Assembly (NCBI RefSeq): GCF_024055715.1 | Contig: NZ_JAMXMV010000003.1 | Location: 248,001 to 312,000, forward strand | DNA length: 64,000 nt | Source: Actinoallomurus soli | Lineage (GTDB): Bacteria; Actinomycetota; Actinomycetes; Streptosporangiales; Streptosporangiaceae | Reading direction: 5' to 3' | Shown: positions 51,811 through 60,449 of the stretch, piece after piece | Position numbering within the stretch: the stretch's first letter is position 1 | Layout: every line of letters begins with the position of its first letter | The notes under the pieces: generated by a model | Told to the model about the DNA's origin: nothing | What the model saw: only the letters and a program-made list of their open reading frames with translations | Databases searched by the model: none | Made by a program: the position numbers and the translations under genes

Positions 51811-51868
51811 TCTACGCCGAGGATTTTCGTCGTTCCCGCCACCAGAGCCCTCGGCACTCCGCGCTCAG
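51811..51868. repeat. Dispersed inverted-repeat element, copy 3
   Basis: GCCGAGG (51816-51822) and CCTCGGC (51849-51855) flank ATTTTCGTCGT and ACCAGAG. Same layout as the copies at 27988 and 29931. Again between convergent genes (51758 and 51865). Confidence 0.75.
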
Positions 51869-52416
51869 CCGCGGCGCCCCCAGGGTTTGACGACGGAGAG
51901 CACCACGTTCGTCGTGTACAGGGCGATGGCGACGCACGAGATGATCACGAGGTTGTACGGGAGGAAGCCCAGGTGCATCCGCGCGATGGATCCCGTGGGA
52001 TGCCGCGCCGCCGCACGCGCCGCGTCGTGCAGCCTGGCCGTGAAGGCGAGGTTCGACGCCGCCGTCGCGGCCAGGGTCAGCCAGAACTTCACCGCCACCC
52101 AGCGGTACCGGAACAGCCGCCACGGCGTCCCCAGCGCGAGGATCAGCCCGCTGATCAGGGAGAGGAGGCTGAGCGGCAGGACCAGCGCGTCGCCCAGCAG
52201 CGGCATGGCGCGGTAGGCGGTGCGCAGCGTGTCCGCGTCCGAGGTGGCGAGGGCGCACAGCGCGAGGACGAGCACGCAGACCATCAGCGTCAGCCACCCC
52301 ATCGACGTGATCAGGTGCACGACCAGCGTGGTCTTCCGGGCGGCCGGTGAGAGCCGGAGACGCGACGGCGTACGAACGGCGGAGGCTGACGAAGGAGGAC
52401 TGGACACGTCGGTCAT
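51865..52416 (-). CDS. DUF2269-like four-helix membrane protein
   Basis: 183 residues from ATG 52416. Four membrane helices: LVVHLITSMGWLTLMVCVLV, LVLPLSLLSLISGLILALG, FWLTLAATAASNLAF and NLVIISCVAIALYTTNVVLS. The His in the first helix (VVHLITSMGW) and the overall layout resemble DUF2269 proteins. Function unknown. Translation start uncertain, as the ribosome site is weak. Confidence 0.72.
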   Translation of the reverse strand: MTDVSSPPSSASAVRTPSRLRLSPAARKTTLVVHLITSMGWLTLMVCVLVLALCALATSDADTLRTAYRAMPLLGDALVLPLSLLSLISGLILALGTPWRLFRYRWVAVKFWLTLAATAASNLAFTARLHDAARAAARHPTGSIARMHLGFLPYNLVIISCVAIALYTTNVVLSVVKPWGRRG

Positions 52417-52610
52417 GTCAGACCACGATCCCCATGTCACTTCGGCGAGTCGTCCCCTGCCCGGAGGCACCTCCCCTACGCCACCGGGCGTACGACCGGT
52501 GGCGACCCGCTCCCCGCGACGGCCCACCCCCGACCAGCGCTCCGCGGGCCGGCCGGGCACGAGGTCGTCGGCATGACCCGCTCGGCGGCGCCGAGACGGA
52601 GGACGACGAC

Positions 52611-52638
52611 GGCCCCGTGGCCGGGAGGCCACGGGGCC
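52611..52638 (-). terminator. Terminator of the MFS exporter
   Basis: GGCCCCGTGGCC (52611-52622) and GGCCACGGGGCC (52627-52638): a perfect 12-bp stem with a four-base loop, 22 bases after the MFS stop. Confidence 0.75.
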
Positions 52639-52659
52639 GGGACGAGTGCTCGATGCGGA

Positions 52660-54198
52660 TCAGTGCATCGGCATCGGGGGCTCCGCCGGAGCGCCGGTCG
52701 GCTTGCGGCGCGGCAGGAGCAGGGCGGGGATGAAGGCCAGCGCGAGCAGGCCCACCGCCCACCAGTAGGTGCTCTGGAAGGCGTCGGCCATCGGGCCGAC
52801 GATCTTCTGCATGATCTGCGGCGGCAGCTTCTGGGCGGCGGACAGCCCGCCGCCGCCCGCCCCGCCGCCGAGCTTGTCGGTGAGGGCGTTGGCGAGCAGG
52901 ACGGACATCAGCGCGGTGCCGATCGAGGCGGACACCTGCTGAATGATGTTCAGCATGGTGCTGGCCTTGGGCACCTCGTCGTGGGACAGCGTCTGGATCG
53001 CGGCCGCCATGGTCGGCATCATCGTCATGCCCATCCCCAGGCCCATGACGAACAGCACGGCGCCGAGCGTCCAGTACGAGGTGTCGGCGTGCAGGACCGA
53101 GGTGAAGCCGGCCACGGAGCCGACGACCACGAGCAGGCCGATCAGGACGACCCGGCCGGGGCCGATCCGGTCGGTGAGCTTGCCGCCGACCGGCATCGTG
53201 ACCATCGCGCCGATGCCCTGGGGGGCGAGCAGCAGACCGGAGGAGAAGGCGCTCTCCTGGCGGACGACCTGGTAGTAGAGCGGCAACAGCAGCATCGCGC
53301 CCATGAACGCGCACATGAACAGGACCATCGTGCCCGACGCCGCCGCGACGGAGCGCCGCTTCAGCAGCCGCAGGTCGATCAGCGGAACGCGGGCGGTCAG
53401 CGCGCGGACCGCGAACAGCACCACCAGCACCGCTCCGGCGATCGTGGTGATGAGGACCTCGGGCTTGCTGAAGTCGCTCGCCTGAGCGCCCTTGGCCAGG
53501 CCGTAGATCAGCGAGGCCAGGCCGGGCGACAGCAGCACGAGGCCGAGCAGGTCGAGGCGTTCACCCGGGCGCGGGGTGTCGCGCTCGAGGATCCGCGCGG
53601 CGAGGAACAGCGCGACGACGCCGATCGGCAGGTTGATGAAGAAGATCCAGCGCCAGGAGACGTCGTCGACCAGCCAGCCGCCGAGGATGGGACCGCAGAT
53701 CGGCCCGAGCAGCATCGGGATGCCGACGACGCTCATCACCTGCCCGACCCGCGACGGGCCGGCCTTCTGGGTGAGGATCGTCATGCCGGCGGGCATGATC
53801 ATGCCGCCGCCGAGGCCCTGCAGGACACGGAAGGCGATCAGCGACTCGGCGGACCACGCCATGCCGGCCAGCGCCGATCCGAGCACGAAGAGCGCGATGG
53901 AGATCATGTAGAGCCGCTTGGTGCCGAACCGCGCCGACGCCCACCCGGTGACCGGGATCACCGTGGCCAGGGCCAGCGTGTAGCCGGTGGCCACCCACTG
54001 GATCGTGGCGAGTGACGAGTGGAAGGCTCCGGCGAGGTGGTTGATCGCGACGTTGACGACGGTGACGTCGAGGATCGACATGATCGCGCCGAGGACGACG
54101 ACCATGGCGACCGCGAGCACTCCCCGGTCGAGCCCTGCCGGCGGCTCGGATATCTGCGGTGGATCCTCCGCGAGTTCAGGGGAGGGGACGGCACTCAT
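52660..54198 (-). CDS. DHA2-type MFS drug exporter
   Basis: 512 residues from ATG 54198 (GGAAG six bases upstream); ATG 54228 is possible. Fourteen predicted membrane helices, EmrB/QacA type. Motifs include SILDVTVVNVAI (motif D1), TGWASARFGTKRLYM (motif A), GLGGGMIMPAGMTILTQ and GPILGGWLVDDVSWRWIFFI (motif C). Probably exports a toxic compound. Two 18-base direct repeats lie just upstream. Confidence 0.93.
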   Translation of the reverse strand: MSAVPSPELAEDPPQISEPPAGLDRGVLAVAMVVVLGAIMSILDVTVVNVAINHLAGAFHSSLATIQWVATGYTLALATVIPVTGWASARFGTKRLYMISIALFVLGSALAGMAWSAESLIAFRVLQGLGGGMIMPAGMTILTQKAGPSRVGQVMSVVGIPMLLGPICGPILGGWLVDDVSWRWIFFINLPIGVVALFLAARILERDTPRPGERLDLLGLVLLSPGLASLIYGLAKGAQASDFSKPEVLITTIAGAVLVVLFAVRALTARVPLIDLRLLKRRSVAAASGTMVLFMCAFMGAMLLLPLYYQVVRQESAFSSGLLLAPQGIGAMVTMPVGGKLTDRIGPGRVVLIGLLVVVGSVAGFTSVLHADTSYWTLGAVLFVMGLGMGMTMMPTMAAAIQTLSHDEVPKASTMLNIIQQVSASIGTALMSVLLANALTDKLGGGAGGGGLSAAQKLPPQIMQKIVGPMADAFQSTYWWAVGLLALAFIPALLLPRRKPTGAPAEPPMPMH

Positions 54199-54252
54199 CT
54201 GGGTCTTCCAATCGTCGGTGACGCCCATCGGGGCGACTAGCTGCGGTTTCAG

Positions 54253-54296
54253 CGGCGAACCATGATGCCGTGTCGCATCGGCGGACCATCATGCCG
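54253..54296. promoter_or_regulatory. 18-bp direct repeats upstream of the MFS gene
   Basis: CGGCGAACCATGATGCCG (54253-54270) and CGGCGGACCATCATGCCG (54279-54296), two mismatches, period 26. Each holds a CATGATG or CATCATG core. Candidate regulator binding sites. Confidence 0.6.
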
Positions 54297-54375
54297 GGGG
54301 GCACCGACAGTCTCGCAATCGAATTAACGTGCGCGCGCCGCCCCGCCCGTACAGCGCCCTTCGGGGCGGTGGCGG

Positions 54376-54804
54376 TCAGCCGTCGAAGCGGCCGGAGCGG
54401 CCCCGCTTCACCTCACCGCGGCGGCGCTTGTTCTCCAGGCGGCGTTCGTGGACGCGGCGGCTGGGCTTGGTCGGACGGCGCGGCTTGGGCGGAGGGGCCG
54501 TGGCCTCCGTGAGCAGGGCGGCCAGCCGGGCCTTGGCGGCCTCCCGGTTGCGCAGCTGCGACCGGTACTCCTCGGCGCGGATGCTGATCACCCCGTCGAC
54601 CAGACGTCCGGCGAGGCGCTGCAGCGCGCGTTCCTTGTACACCTGCGGCAGCGCCGCCGATCCGGCGAGGTCGAAGGACAGCTCGGCCGCGGTGTCGCTG
54701 GTGTTGACGTGCTGCCCGCCCGGCCCCGACGAGCGGGAGAAACGCCAGCGGAGCTCGGCGTCGGGGATGACGACCGAGCCGCGGACACGCACGGGTTCGG
54801 ACAT
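54376..54804 (-). CDS. arfB: Ribosome-rescue peptidyl-tRNA hydrolase ArfB
   Basis: 142 residues. GGQ catalytic motif at 29-31 (SSGPGGQHVNTSDT) and a basic C-terminal tail (RRVHERRLENKRRRGEVKRG) that enters the empty mRNA channel. Frees ribosomes stalled without a stop codon. ATG 54804. Confidence 0.93.
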   Translation of the reverse strand: MSEPVRVRGSVVIPDAELRWRFSRSSGPGGQHVNTSDTAAELSFDLAGSAALPQVYKERALQRLAGRLVDGVISIRAEEYRSQLRNREAAKARLAALLTEATAPPPKPRRPTKPSRRVHERRLENKRRRGEVKRGRSGRFDG

Positions 54805-54988
54805 ACGCCCGATTATCCCCGGCGCACGCGCTCCCTGTCGCCTCATTTACGGCCGGATCGGCGTAGACGTCGCACCGGCGCGGGCGTTCCTTCCCCAGCG
54901 CGGTGATCCCGTACGTGCGGCGCCTCCCTGGGCCGGGCCCTCCACGGGCGGGCGCCGTGGGAGTGGGAGGGTCTCCCGGGCGCCGGGG

Positions 54989-55020
54989 CGCCGGGGGCGT
55001 GGCGGGTCACGCCCCCGGCG
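54989..55020 (-). terminator. Terminator of the crotonase/dehydrogenase operon
   Basis: CGCCGGGGGCGTG (54989-55001) and CACGCCCCCGGCG (55008-55020): a perfect 13-bp stem with a six-base loop, just past the stop codon at 55027. Confidence 0.75.
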
Positions 55021-55026
55021 CGAGGG

Positions 55027-55791
55027 TCACTCGCCGGACCAGTTGGGCGTGCGCTTCTCGGCGAAGGCGGCCGCGCCCTCCATCGCGTCCTTGGATCCGA
55101 AGACGGGCATGATGATCTCGCCCTGCCGGGCGAACTGCTCATCGCTCGGCCAGTCGCGGGACTCGACGATGACGCGCTTGGTGGCGGCCAGCGCCAGCGG
55201 GGCGTTCGCCGCGACCTTGGCGGCCAGCTCCTTGGCGGTCCGCAGGGCCTCTCCGGGCTCGGTGACCCGGTTGACCAGGCCGAGCTCGGCCAGTCGCGCG
55301 GCAGGGTAGTGGTCGCCGGTCAGCGCGATCTCCAGCGCGGCGTGGTACGGGATCCGCTGCGGCAGCCGGAGCAGGCCGCCCGCTCCGGCGACCAGGCCGC
55401 GCTTGACCTCCGGGAGCCCGAACTTCGACTCCGACGAGGCGACGATCATGTCGCAGGACAGCGCCAGTTCGAAGCCGCCCGCCAGGGCGTACCCCTCGAT
55501 GGCGGCGATGATGGGCTTGGCCGGGGGCCGCTCGGTGATGCCGCCGAAGCCGCGCCCGCCCTTGCTCGGATCGTCGCCGGTGAGGAACCCCTTGAGGTCC
55601 ATGCCGGCGCAGAAGGTGCCCCCGGCGCCGGTGAGGACGTAGGCGGAGACGTCCTTGCGCGCGTCGAACTCGTCGATCGCGCTCGCGATGCCCTGGGCGA
55701 CGGCACCGTTGACGGCGTTCCTCGCCTCGGGCCGGTTGATCGTGATGACGGCGACGCCGCCGTCCACCTCGGTCAGGACCGCGTCCGACAT
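55027..55791 (-). CDS. Enoyl-CoA hydratase/isomerase (crotonase family)
   Basis: 254 residues. Oxyanion-hole segments GTFCAGMDL and YALAGGFELALSCD; active-site region FGLPEVKRGLVAGAGGL. One catalytic Glu position is clear (LPEVKRG), consistent with hydratase or isomerase activity in fatty-acid breakdown. Seven bases after the dehydrogenase gene, same operon. Confidence 0.92.
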   Translation of the reverse strand: MSDAVLTEVDGGVAVITINRPEARNAVNGAVAQGIASAIDEFDARKDVSAYVLTGAGGTFCAGMDLKGFLTGDDPSKGGRGFGGITERPPAKPIIAAIEGYALAGGFELALSCDMIVASSESKFGLPEVKRGLVAGAGGLLRLPQRIPYHAALEIALTGDHYPAARLAELGLVNRVTEPGEALRTAKELAAKVAANAPLALAATKRVIVESRDWPSDEQFARQGEIIMPVFGSKDAMEGAAAFAEKRTPNWSGE

Positions 55792-55798
55792 CAGGACC

Positions 55799-56572
55799 TC
55801 ACTTGGGCTGGAAGCGGATGCCGCCGTCGAAACGGATGACTTCGGCGTTGACGTAGTCGTTCTCGACCAGGGAGCGGACCAGGTGGGCGAACTCGGACGG
55901 CCGGCCCATGCGCTTGGGGAAGACGACCGGCGCGACGAGCTTCTTCTTGAACTCCTCGGCCTGCTCGCCCTGGCCGTAGATCGGCGTGTCGATGATGCCG
56001 GGGCAGATGGTGTTGACGCGGACGCCGATGGCGGCCAGGTCGCGGGCGGCGGGCACGGTCATGCCGACGATGCCGCCCTTGGAGGAGGAGTAGGCGATCT
56101 GGCCGGTCTGCCCTTCGAGGGCGGCGACCGAGGCGGTGTTGATGACCACGCCGCGGGTGCCGAACTCGTCCACCGGGTCGGTCTTGGCGATCGCGGCGGC
56201 GCCGAGCCGGAGGCCGTTGAACGTGCCGATCAGGTTGACCTCGATGACCTTCTTGTACGAGGCGAGGTCGTGCGGAGAGCCGTCGCGGTTGACGGTCCGC
56301 GTCGCCCAGCCGATGCCGGCGCTGTTCACCACGACGCGCAGCGGCGCGCCGGTGGCGACGGCCGCGTCGACGGCGGCCTGCACCTGCTCCTCGTCGGAGA
56401 CGTCGACCTTGACGAAGACGCCGCCGATCTCGTCGGCGATCGTCTTGCCCTTGTCCTCGTTGAGGTCGGCGACGACCACCTTGGCACCGTGCGCGGCAAG
56501 GTCCCGCGCGGTCGCCTCACCCAGTCCGCTCGCGCCGCCCGTGACGATGGCGGCAACTCCGTTTACGTCCAT
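55799..56572 (-). CDS. SDR-type 3-hydroxyacyl-CoA dehydrogenase
   Basis: 257 residues. TGGASGLG nucleotide loop, NSAGIGWA, Ser in INTASVAA, YSSSK as YxxxK. The ending RSLVENDYVNAEVIRFDGGI and the length resemble the type II (HSD10/FadB2-like) 3-hydroxyacyl-CoA dehydrogenases. With the crotonase gene it supplies two successive steps of beta-oxidation. A sigma-70-type promoter lies upstream. Confidence 0.9.
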   Translation of the reverse strand: MDVNGVAAIVTGGASGLGEATARDLAAHGAKVVVADLNEDKGKTIADEIGGVFVKVDVSDEEQVQAAVDAAVATGAPLRVVVNSAGIGWATRTVNRDGSPHDLASYKKVIEVNLIGTFNGLRLGAAAIAKTDPVDEFGTRGVVINTASVAALEGQTGQIAYSSSKGGIVGMTVPAARDLAAIGVRVNTICPGIIDTPIYGQGEQAEEFKKKLVAPVVFPKRMGRPSEFAHLVRSLVENDYVNAEVIRFDGGIRFQPK

Positions 56573-56604
56573 GAGCAGGAGGCTACCGGACGAGGCCGAA
56601 TCAA

Positions 56605-56633
56605 ATTCTAGTGATGTTACTCACGCGTATCAA
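56605..56633 (-). promoter_or_regulatory. Sigma-70-type promoter of the beta-oxidation pair
   Basis: TTGATA, 17 bases, TAGAAT on the minus strand (-35 at 56628-56633, -10 at 56605-56610), 33 bases before the start at 56572. Confidence 0.7.
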
Positions 56634-56656
56634 AAATTGTCCAAGCGGTCCGACCG

Positions 56657-57148
56657 CTATTGCTCCTGGACCTGTACGGCGGGTGCGTGACCGTTCCAGG
56701 TGCAGAACAACGTCGAGGTGTGCGCGTCCTTCGTGAAGTCGACCCGCAGCCAGCCCGGCGCGTGCCAGGTCCGCACCTCGTACCCGCCGGCCGGGGTGGC
56801 GGAGACCAGCCGGGCGGACGTCGCGGTCATCGAGAGCACGACCTGGCCGCCGGTCAGGGTGTAGCTCCGGGCGTCCGTGTGCGGCGACGGCGTGGGCCGC
56901 GCACTGGACGGCCGGGGCGACGCGCGCCGTACGGTCCGCTTCGGCGTCGCGCGTACGGTCGGGCTCGCCGGTGACGGCGAGGAGGGGTCGGCACCCGGGG
57001 AGACGGGGACGTGGTCGACCACGGAGCGGGCCGGCGGCGGGCCGAACACCGCGTTGTGCAGGACCGGGCGCGCGCCGAACCACACCAGCATCACCGCCAG
57101 CGCGGTGGCGCCGCCCCAGGCGGCCACGTATGTCATCGCCCGTCGCAC
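56657..57148 (-). CDS. Single-pass membrane protein of unknown function
   Basis: 163 residues from GTG 57148. One membrane helix (TYVAAWGGATALAVMLVWFG), a Pro/Ser/Thr-rich linker and a small external domain (YTLTGGQVVLSMTATSARLV, AGGYEVRTWHAPGWLRVDF). Divergent from the two-component regulator at 57227. It could be an input or output protein of that system, but nothing proves it. Confidence 0.7.
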   Translation of the reverse strand: MRRAMTYVAAWGGATALAVMLVWFGARPVLHNAVFGPPPARSVVDHVPVSPGADPSSPSPASPTVRATPKRTVRRASPRPSSARPTPSPHTDARSYTLTGGQVVLSMTATSARLVSATPAGGYEVRTWHAPGWLRVDFTKDAHTSTLFCTWNGHAPAVQVQEQ

Positions 57149-57213
57149 CGCCCCATGGTGCCGCAATAGCCGTACTTTGTTGCCTTTTCGGCGGTTATGC
57201 GGCGCTCAACCTC

Positions 57214-57227
57214 TAGGGTGCCGGGCA
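57214..57227 (+). promoter_or_regulatory. Leaderless-type -10 box of the response regulator
   Basis: TAGGGT at 57214-57219, seven bases before ATG 57227, no Shine-Dalgarno sequence. Confidence 0.55.
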
Positions 57228-57901
57228 TGGCGAATGTGCTCGTGGTGGAGGACGACCCGTTCGTACGGTCGGCACTGATCCGGGAGCTCACCGAGCGGGC
57301 GCACGCCGTCCGCAGCGCGGGTACGGCGCTGGACGCCCTCCGTGAGGTGACCCGCGCCGCGCCGGACGTCGTCATCCTGGACCTGGGGCTGCCCGACCTC
57401 GACGGCGCGGAGGCGCTGAAGATGCTGCGCGGCGTCTCCGACGTCCCGGTGATCGTGGCGACCGCGCGCGACGACGAGACCGAGATCGTACGGCTGCTGA
57501 ACGCCGGGGCCGACGACTACCTGATCAAGCCGTTCTCCGCCGAGCACCTGAGCGCCCGCCTCGGCGCCGTGCTCCGCCGGTCCCAGCAGACGGCCCAGCC
57601 GCGGGCGTACCAGGTGGGCGGCCTGCGGGTCGATCCGGACCGGCGCGAGGCGTTCCTCGACGACCGGCCGCTCGACCTGACGCGACGGGAGTTCGACCTG
57701 CTGGCCCACCTGGCGTCCCGCCCCGGCCACGTCGTCTCCCGGCGGGAGCTGCTGACCGAGGTGTGGCGGCAGCCGTACGGCGACGACCAGACCATCGACG
57801 TGCACCTGTCCTGGCTGCGCCGCAAGCTCGGCGAGACCGCCTCCCGCCCGCGCTACCTGCACACCGTACGCGGCGTGGGCGTCAAGCTGATGGCGCCGTG
57901 A
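57227..57901 (+). CDS. OmpR-family response regulator
   Basis: 224 residues. Receiver domain with the acidic pocket VVEDDPF, phospho-Asp52 (VVILDLGLPD) and the Lys in DDYLIKPF. Winged-helix DNA-binding domain with LTRREFDLLAHLASRPG and DQTIDVHLSWLRRKLG. GTGA overlap with the kinase gene. Confidence 0.95.
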   Translation: MANVLVVEDDPFVRSALIRELTERAHAVRSAGTALDALREVTRAAPDVVILDLGLPDLDGAEALKMLRGVSDVPVIVATARDDETEIVRLLNAGADDYLIKPFSAEHLSARLGAVLRRSQQTAQPRAYQVGGLRVDPDRREAFLDDRPLDLTRREFDLLAHLASRPGHVVSRRELLTEVWRQPYGDDQTIDVHLSWLRRKLGETASRPRYLHTVRGVGVKLMAP

Positions 57902-59208
57902 GGCGGTCGCTCGCGCTCGTGTCGGCGGCCGTCACCTCGATGGTCGCGCTGGCGTTCCTCATCCCTTTGGCGCTGATGGTGAAGGAGATCGCCCGCGACC
58001 GGGCGCTGAACGACGCCGAACGCCAGGCGGGGTCGCTCGCCCCCGCCCTGGCCGTCACCACCGACCGCGCCGCGCTGCAGCGCGCCGTCGCCAGCACCCA
58101 GGCCGGAGCGGCGGGCCGGATGGCGGTCCACCTCCCCCTCCGGACGGGAGGCACGGTGGGGACCTCGCGGGCGCGGTCCGGTGACCTCGCCACCGCCACC
58201 ACGCGCGGCCGGTCCTTCTCCGCACCGGCGGCGGGCGGCTACGTGCTGCTGCAGCCGGTGGCGCTGGACCAGGACCGTACGGCGATCGTCGAGGTGTACC
58301 TGCCGCGCCAGGACCTGGCGCGGGGCGTACGGCCGGCGTGGATCACGCTCACGGTCGTGGCCGCCGTGCTCGTCGCCGGATCCGTCGTCGTCGCGGACCG
58401 CCTCGGCGCCCGCGTGGTCGGCTCCGCGCGGACCCTGGCCCGCGCGGCGACGGCCCTGGGCGGCGGCGACCTGCGCACCCGGATCGACCCGCAGGGGCCA
58501 CCGGAGCTGCGCGACGCGGGCCGCGCCTTCAACACGATGGCCGACCGTGTCGAGCAGCTCCTCGCCGCCGAACGCGAGCTGATCGCCGATCTGTCCCACC
58601 GGCTGCGCACCCCCCTCACCGCGATGCGGCTGAACGCCGCGGCGCTCGGCCCCGAACCCGCCGCCGAGCAGACCCGGCTCGCCGTCGCGCGCCTGGAGGA
58701 GGAGGTCGACTCGATCATCCGCTCGGCGCGCAAGCCGAAGGAGACCGCCCGGTGCGACGCCGCGGAGGTGCTCCGCGACCGGATGGCCTTCTGGTCCGCG
58801 CTCGCCGAGGACCAGGAACGCGACTGCGAGCTGATCGGCGCGGACACGCCCGTCGCCGTCCCGGTGCCGCGCGGCGAGCTCAGCGCGGTGCTGGACTCGC
58901 TGCTCGGCAACGTGTTCCGGCACACCGCGGAGGGCACGGCGTTCGCGGTGACGCTGCACGCGGGCGCGGGCCTGGTCGGCATCCTCGTGGCCGACGCGGG
59001 CCCCGGCATCGCCGACCCGGAGGCCGCGCTGCGCCGGGGATCCAGCGGCGGCGGCTCCACCGGCCTCGGCCTGGACATCGCCCGCCGCATGGCGGAGACC
59101 GTGGGCGGCGACGTCCGGATCGACCGCTCCCCCGCGCTCGGTGGCGCGCAGGTGCAGATCTGGCTGCCCACGACGCCCAAGCGCCCCCGCCGGAACCGGC
59201 GGCCCTAG
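57898..59208 (+). CDS. Sensor histidine kinase
   Basis: 436 residues, GTG start overlapping the regulator's stop. Two membrane helices (about 8-27 and 143-162) flank an external sensor of about 110 residues. Then a HAMP domain, the H-box DLSHRLRTPLTAMRLN, the N-box LLGNVFRHT, and ATP boxes DAGPGI and GSTGLGLDIARR. Signal unknown. Confidence 0.95.
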   Translation: MRRSLALVSAAVTSMVALAFLIPLALMVKEIARDRALNDAERQAGSLAPALAVTTDRAALQRAVASTQAGAAGRMAVHLPLRTGGTVGTSRARSGDLATATTRGRSFSAPAAGGYVLLQPVALDQDRTAIVEVYLPRQDLARGVRPAWITLTVVAAVLVAGSVVVADRLGARVVGSARTLARAATALGGGDLRTRIDPQGPPELRDAGRAFNTMADRVEQLLAAERELIADLSHRLRTPLTAMRLNAAALGPEPAAEQTRLAVARLEEEVDSIIRSARKPKETARCDAAEVLRDRMAFWSALAEDQERDCELIGADTPVAVPVPRGELSAVLDSLLGNVFRHTAEGTAFAVTLHAGAGLVGILVADAGPGIADPEAALRRGSSGGGSTGLGLDIARRMAETVGGDVRIDRSPALGGAQVQIWLPTTPKRPRRNRRP

Positions 59209-59301
59209 CGTCACAGAACCGTCCGTGGCGTCGCAGGACCGTCCGTCCGCATCCGGGGCTCGTGCGGGCCGCTGATCACCGGTTGGCTACTAATTACCCT
59301 C

Positions 59302-60288
59302 ATGGCGTTGAGAGAGCTCTATCCCCCGATCGAGCCGTACGAGTCCGGCCTCCTCGGTGTCGGTGACGGCAATGACCTGCACTGGGAGGTCTGCGGAAAC
59401 CCCGCCGGCAAGCCCGTGGTCTTCCTGCACGGCGGCCCGGGCGGCGGCATCCTGCCCGGCTTCCGCCGGTTCTTCGATCCGGCCGCCTATCGCATCGTGC
59501 TGTTCGACCAGCGCAACTGCGGTGCCAGCCGGCCCAGTGCCGGCGACCCGCGGGTCTCGCTGGAGCACAACACGACCCCGCACCTGGTCGCCGACATCGA
59601 GCGGCTCCGCGAGCATCTGCGCATCGACCGCTGGCTGGTCTTCGGGGGCAGCTGGGGCAGCACCCTCGCCCTCGCGTACGCCCAGGCCCATCCGCACCGC
59701 GTCACCGAACTCGTGCTTCGCGGCATCTACCTGGTCCGCCGGTCCGACGAGGCCTGGACGTTCACCGACACCGGCATCGCCCAGTTGTTCCCCGCCGAGT
59801 GGGCGGCGTTCCGCGACGCCGTCCCCGCCGCCGAGCGGGACGACCTGATCGCCGCCTACGGCCGCCGTATCGGCGACCCGGACCCGGCGGTGCACCTCCC
59901 CGCCGCCCGTGCCTGGATGGACTGGGAGATGTCCGCCAACACCCTGCTCCCCGTCGAGCCCCCGGCACTCGACGACGTGGCGCTTCTCGCCTCCGCCCGC
60001 ATCCTCCACCACTACATCGCGGGCGGCGGGTTCCTCCCCGACGGCGGCCTGCTGCCGGGCATCGACCGCATACGGCACATCCCCGCCGTGATCATCAATG
60101 GTCGTTACGACATGAAGACCCCGCCTCGCCAGGCATGGGATCTGCACCAGGCCTGGCCCGAGGCCGAGTTCCACATCGTCGAGGACGCGGGCCACGGCAG
60201 CATGGAATCCGGAATCCGGCACCAGCTGATCGACGCCACCGACCGCTTCCGTTCCCCAAGCTCCGCGAACGGACCCGGGGTGGCGTGA
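59302..60288 (+). CDS. pip: Proline iminopeptidase
   Basis: 328 residues, alpha/beta hydrolase of the S33 family. Oxyanion motif HGGPGGG, nucleophile Ser117 in GGSWGS, acid in NGRYDMKTP and catalytic His in EDAGHGSME. It begins LRELYPPIEPYESGLL, typical of prolyl aminopeptidases. Releases N-terminal proline from peptides in the cytoplasm. Confidence 0.94.
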   Translation: MALRELYPPIEPYESGLLGVGDGNDLHWEVCGNPAGKPVVFLHGGPGGGILPGFRRFFDPAAYRIVLFDQRNCGASRPSAGDPRVSLEHNTTPHLVADIERLREHLRIDRWLVFGGSWGSTLALAYAQAHPHRVTELVLRGIYLVRRSDEAWTFTDTGIAQLFPAEWAAFRDAVPAAERDDLIAAYGRRIGDPDPAVHLPAARAWMDWEMSANTLLPVEPPALDDVALLASARILHHYIAGGGFLPDGGLLPGIDRIRHIPAVIINGRYDMKTPPRQAWDLHQAWPEAEFHIVEDAGHGSMESGIRHQLIDATDRFRSPSSANGPGVA

Positions 60289-60449
60289 AGCCGGACGCTC
60301 CACTCGGAGCCGGGCACCGGATCAAACGCGCTTCAACCGCTCCTTAAGCACGCCTTAACGGCCGTCCACGGGGCGCCGCGCGGCCGTACGTTGGCACCGC
60401 CCTGCAGGCGCAGACCCCGCATCCCCGGTTCCACTGGAGGTAGTCCCTC

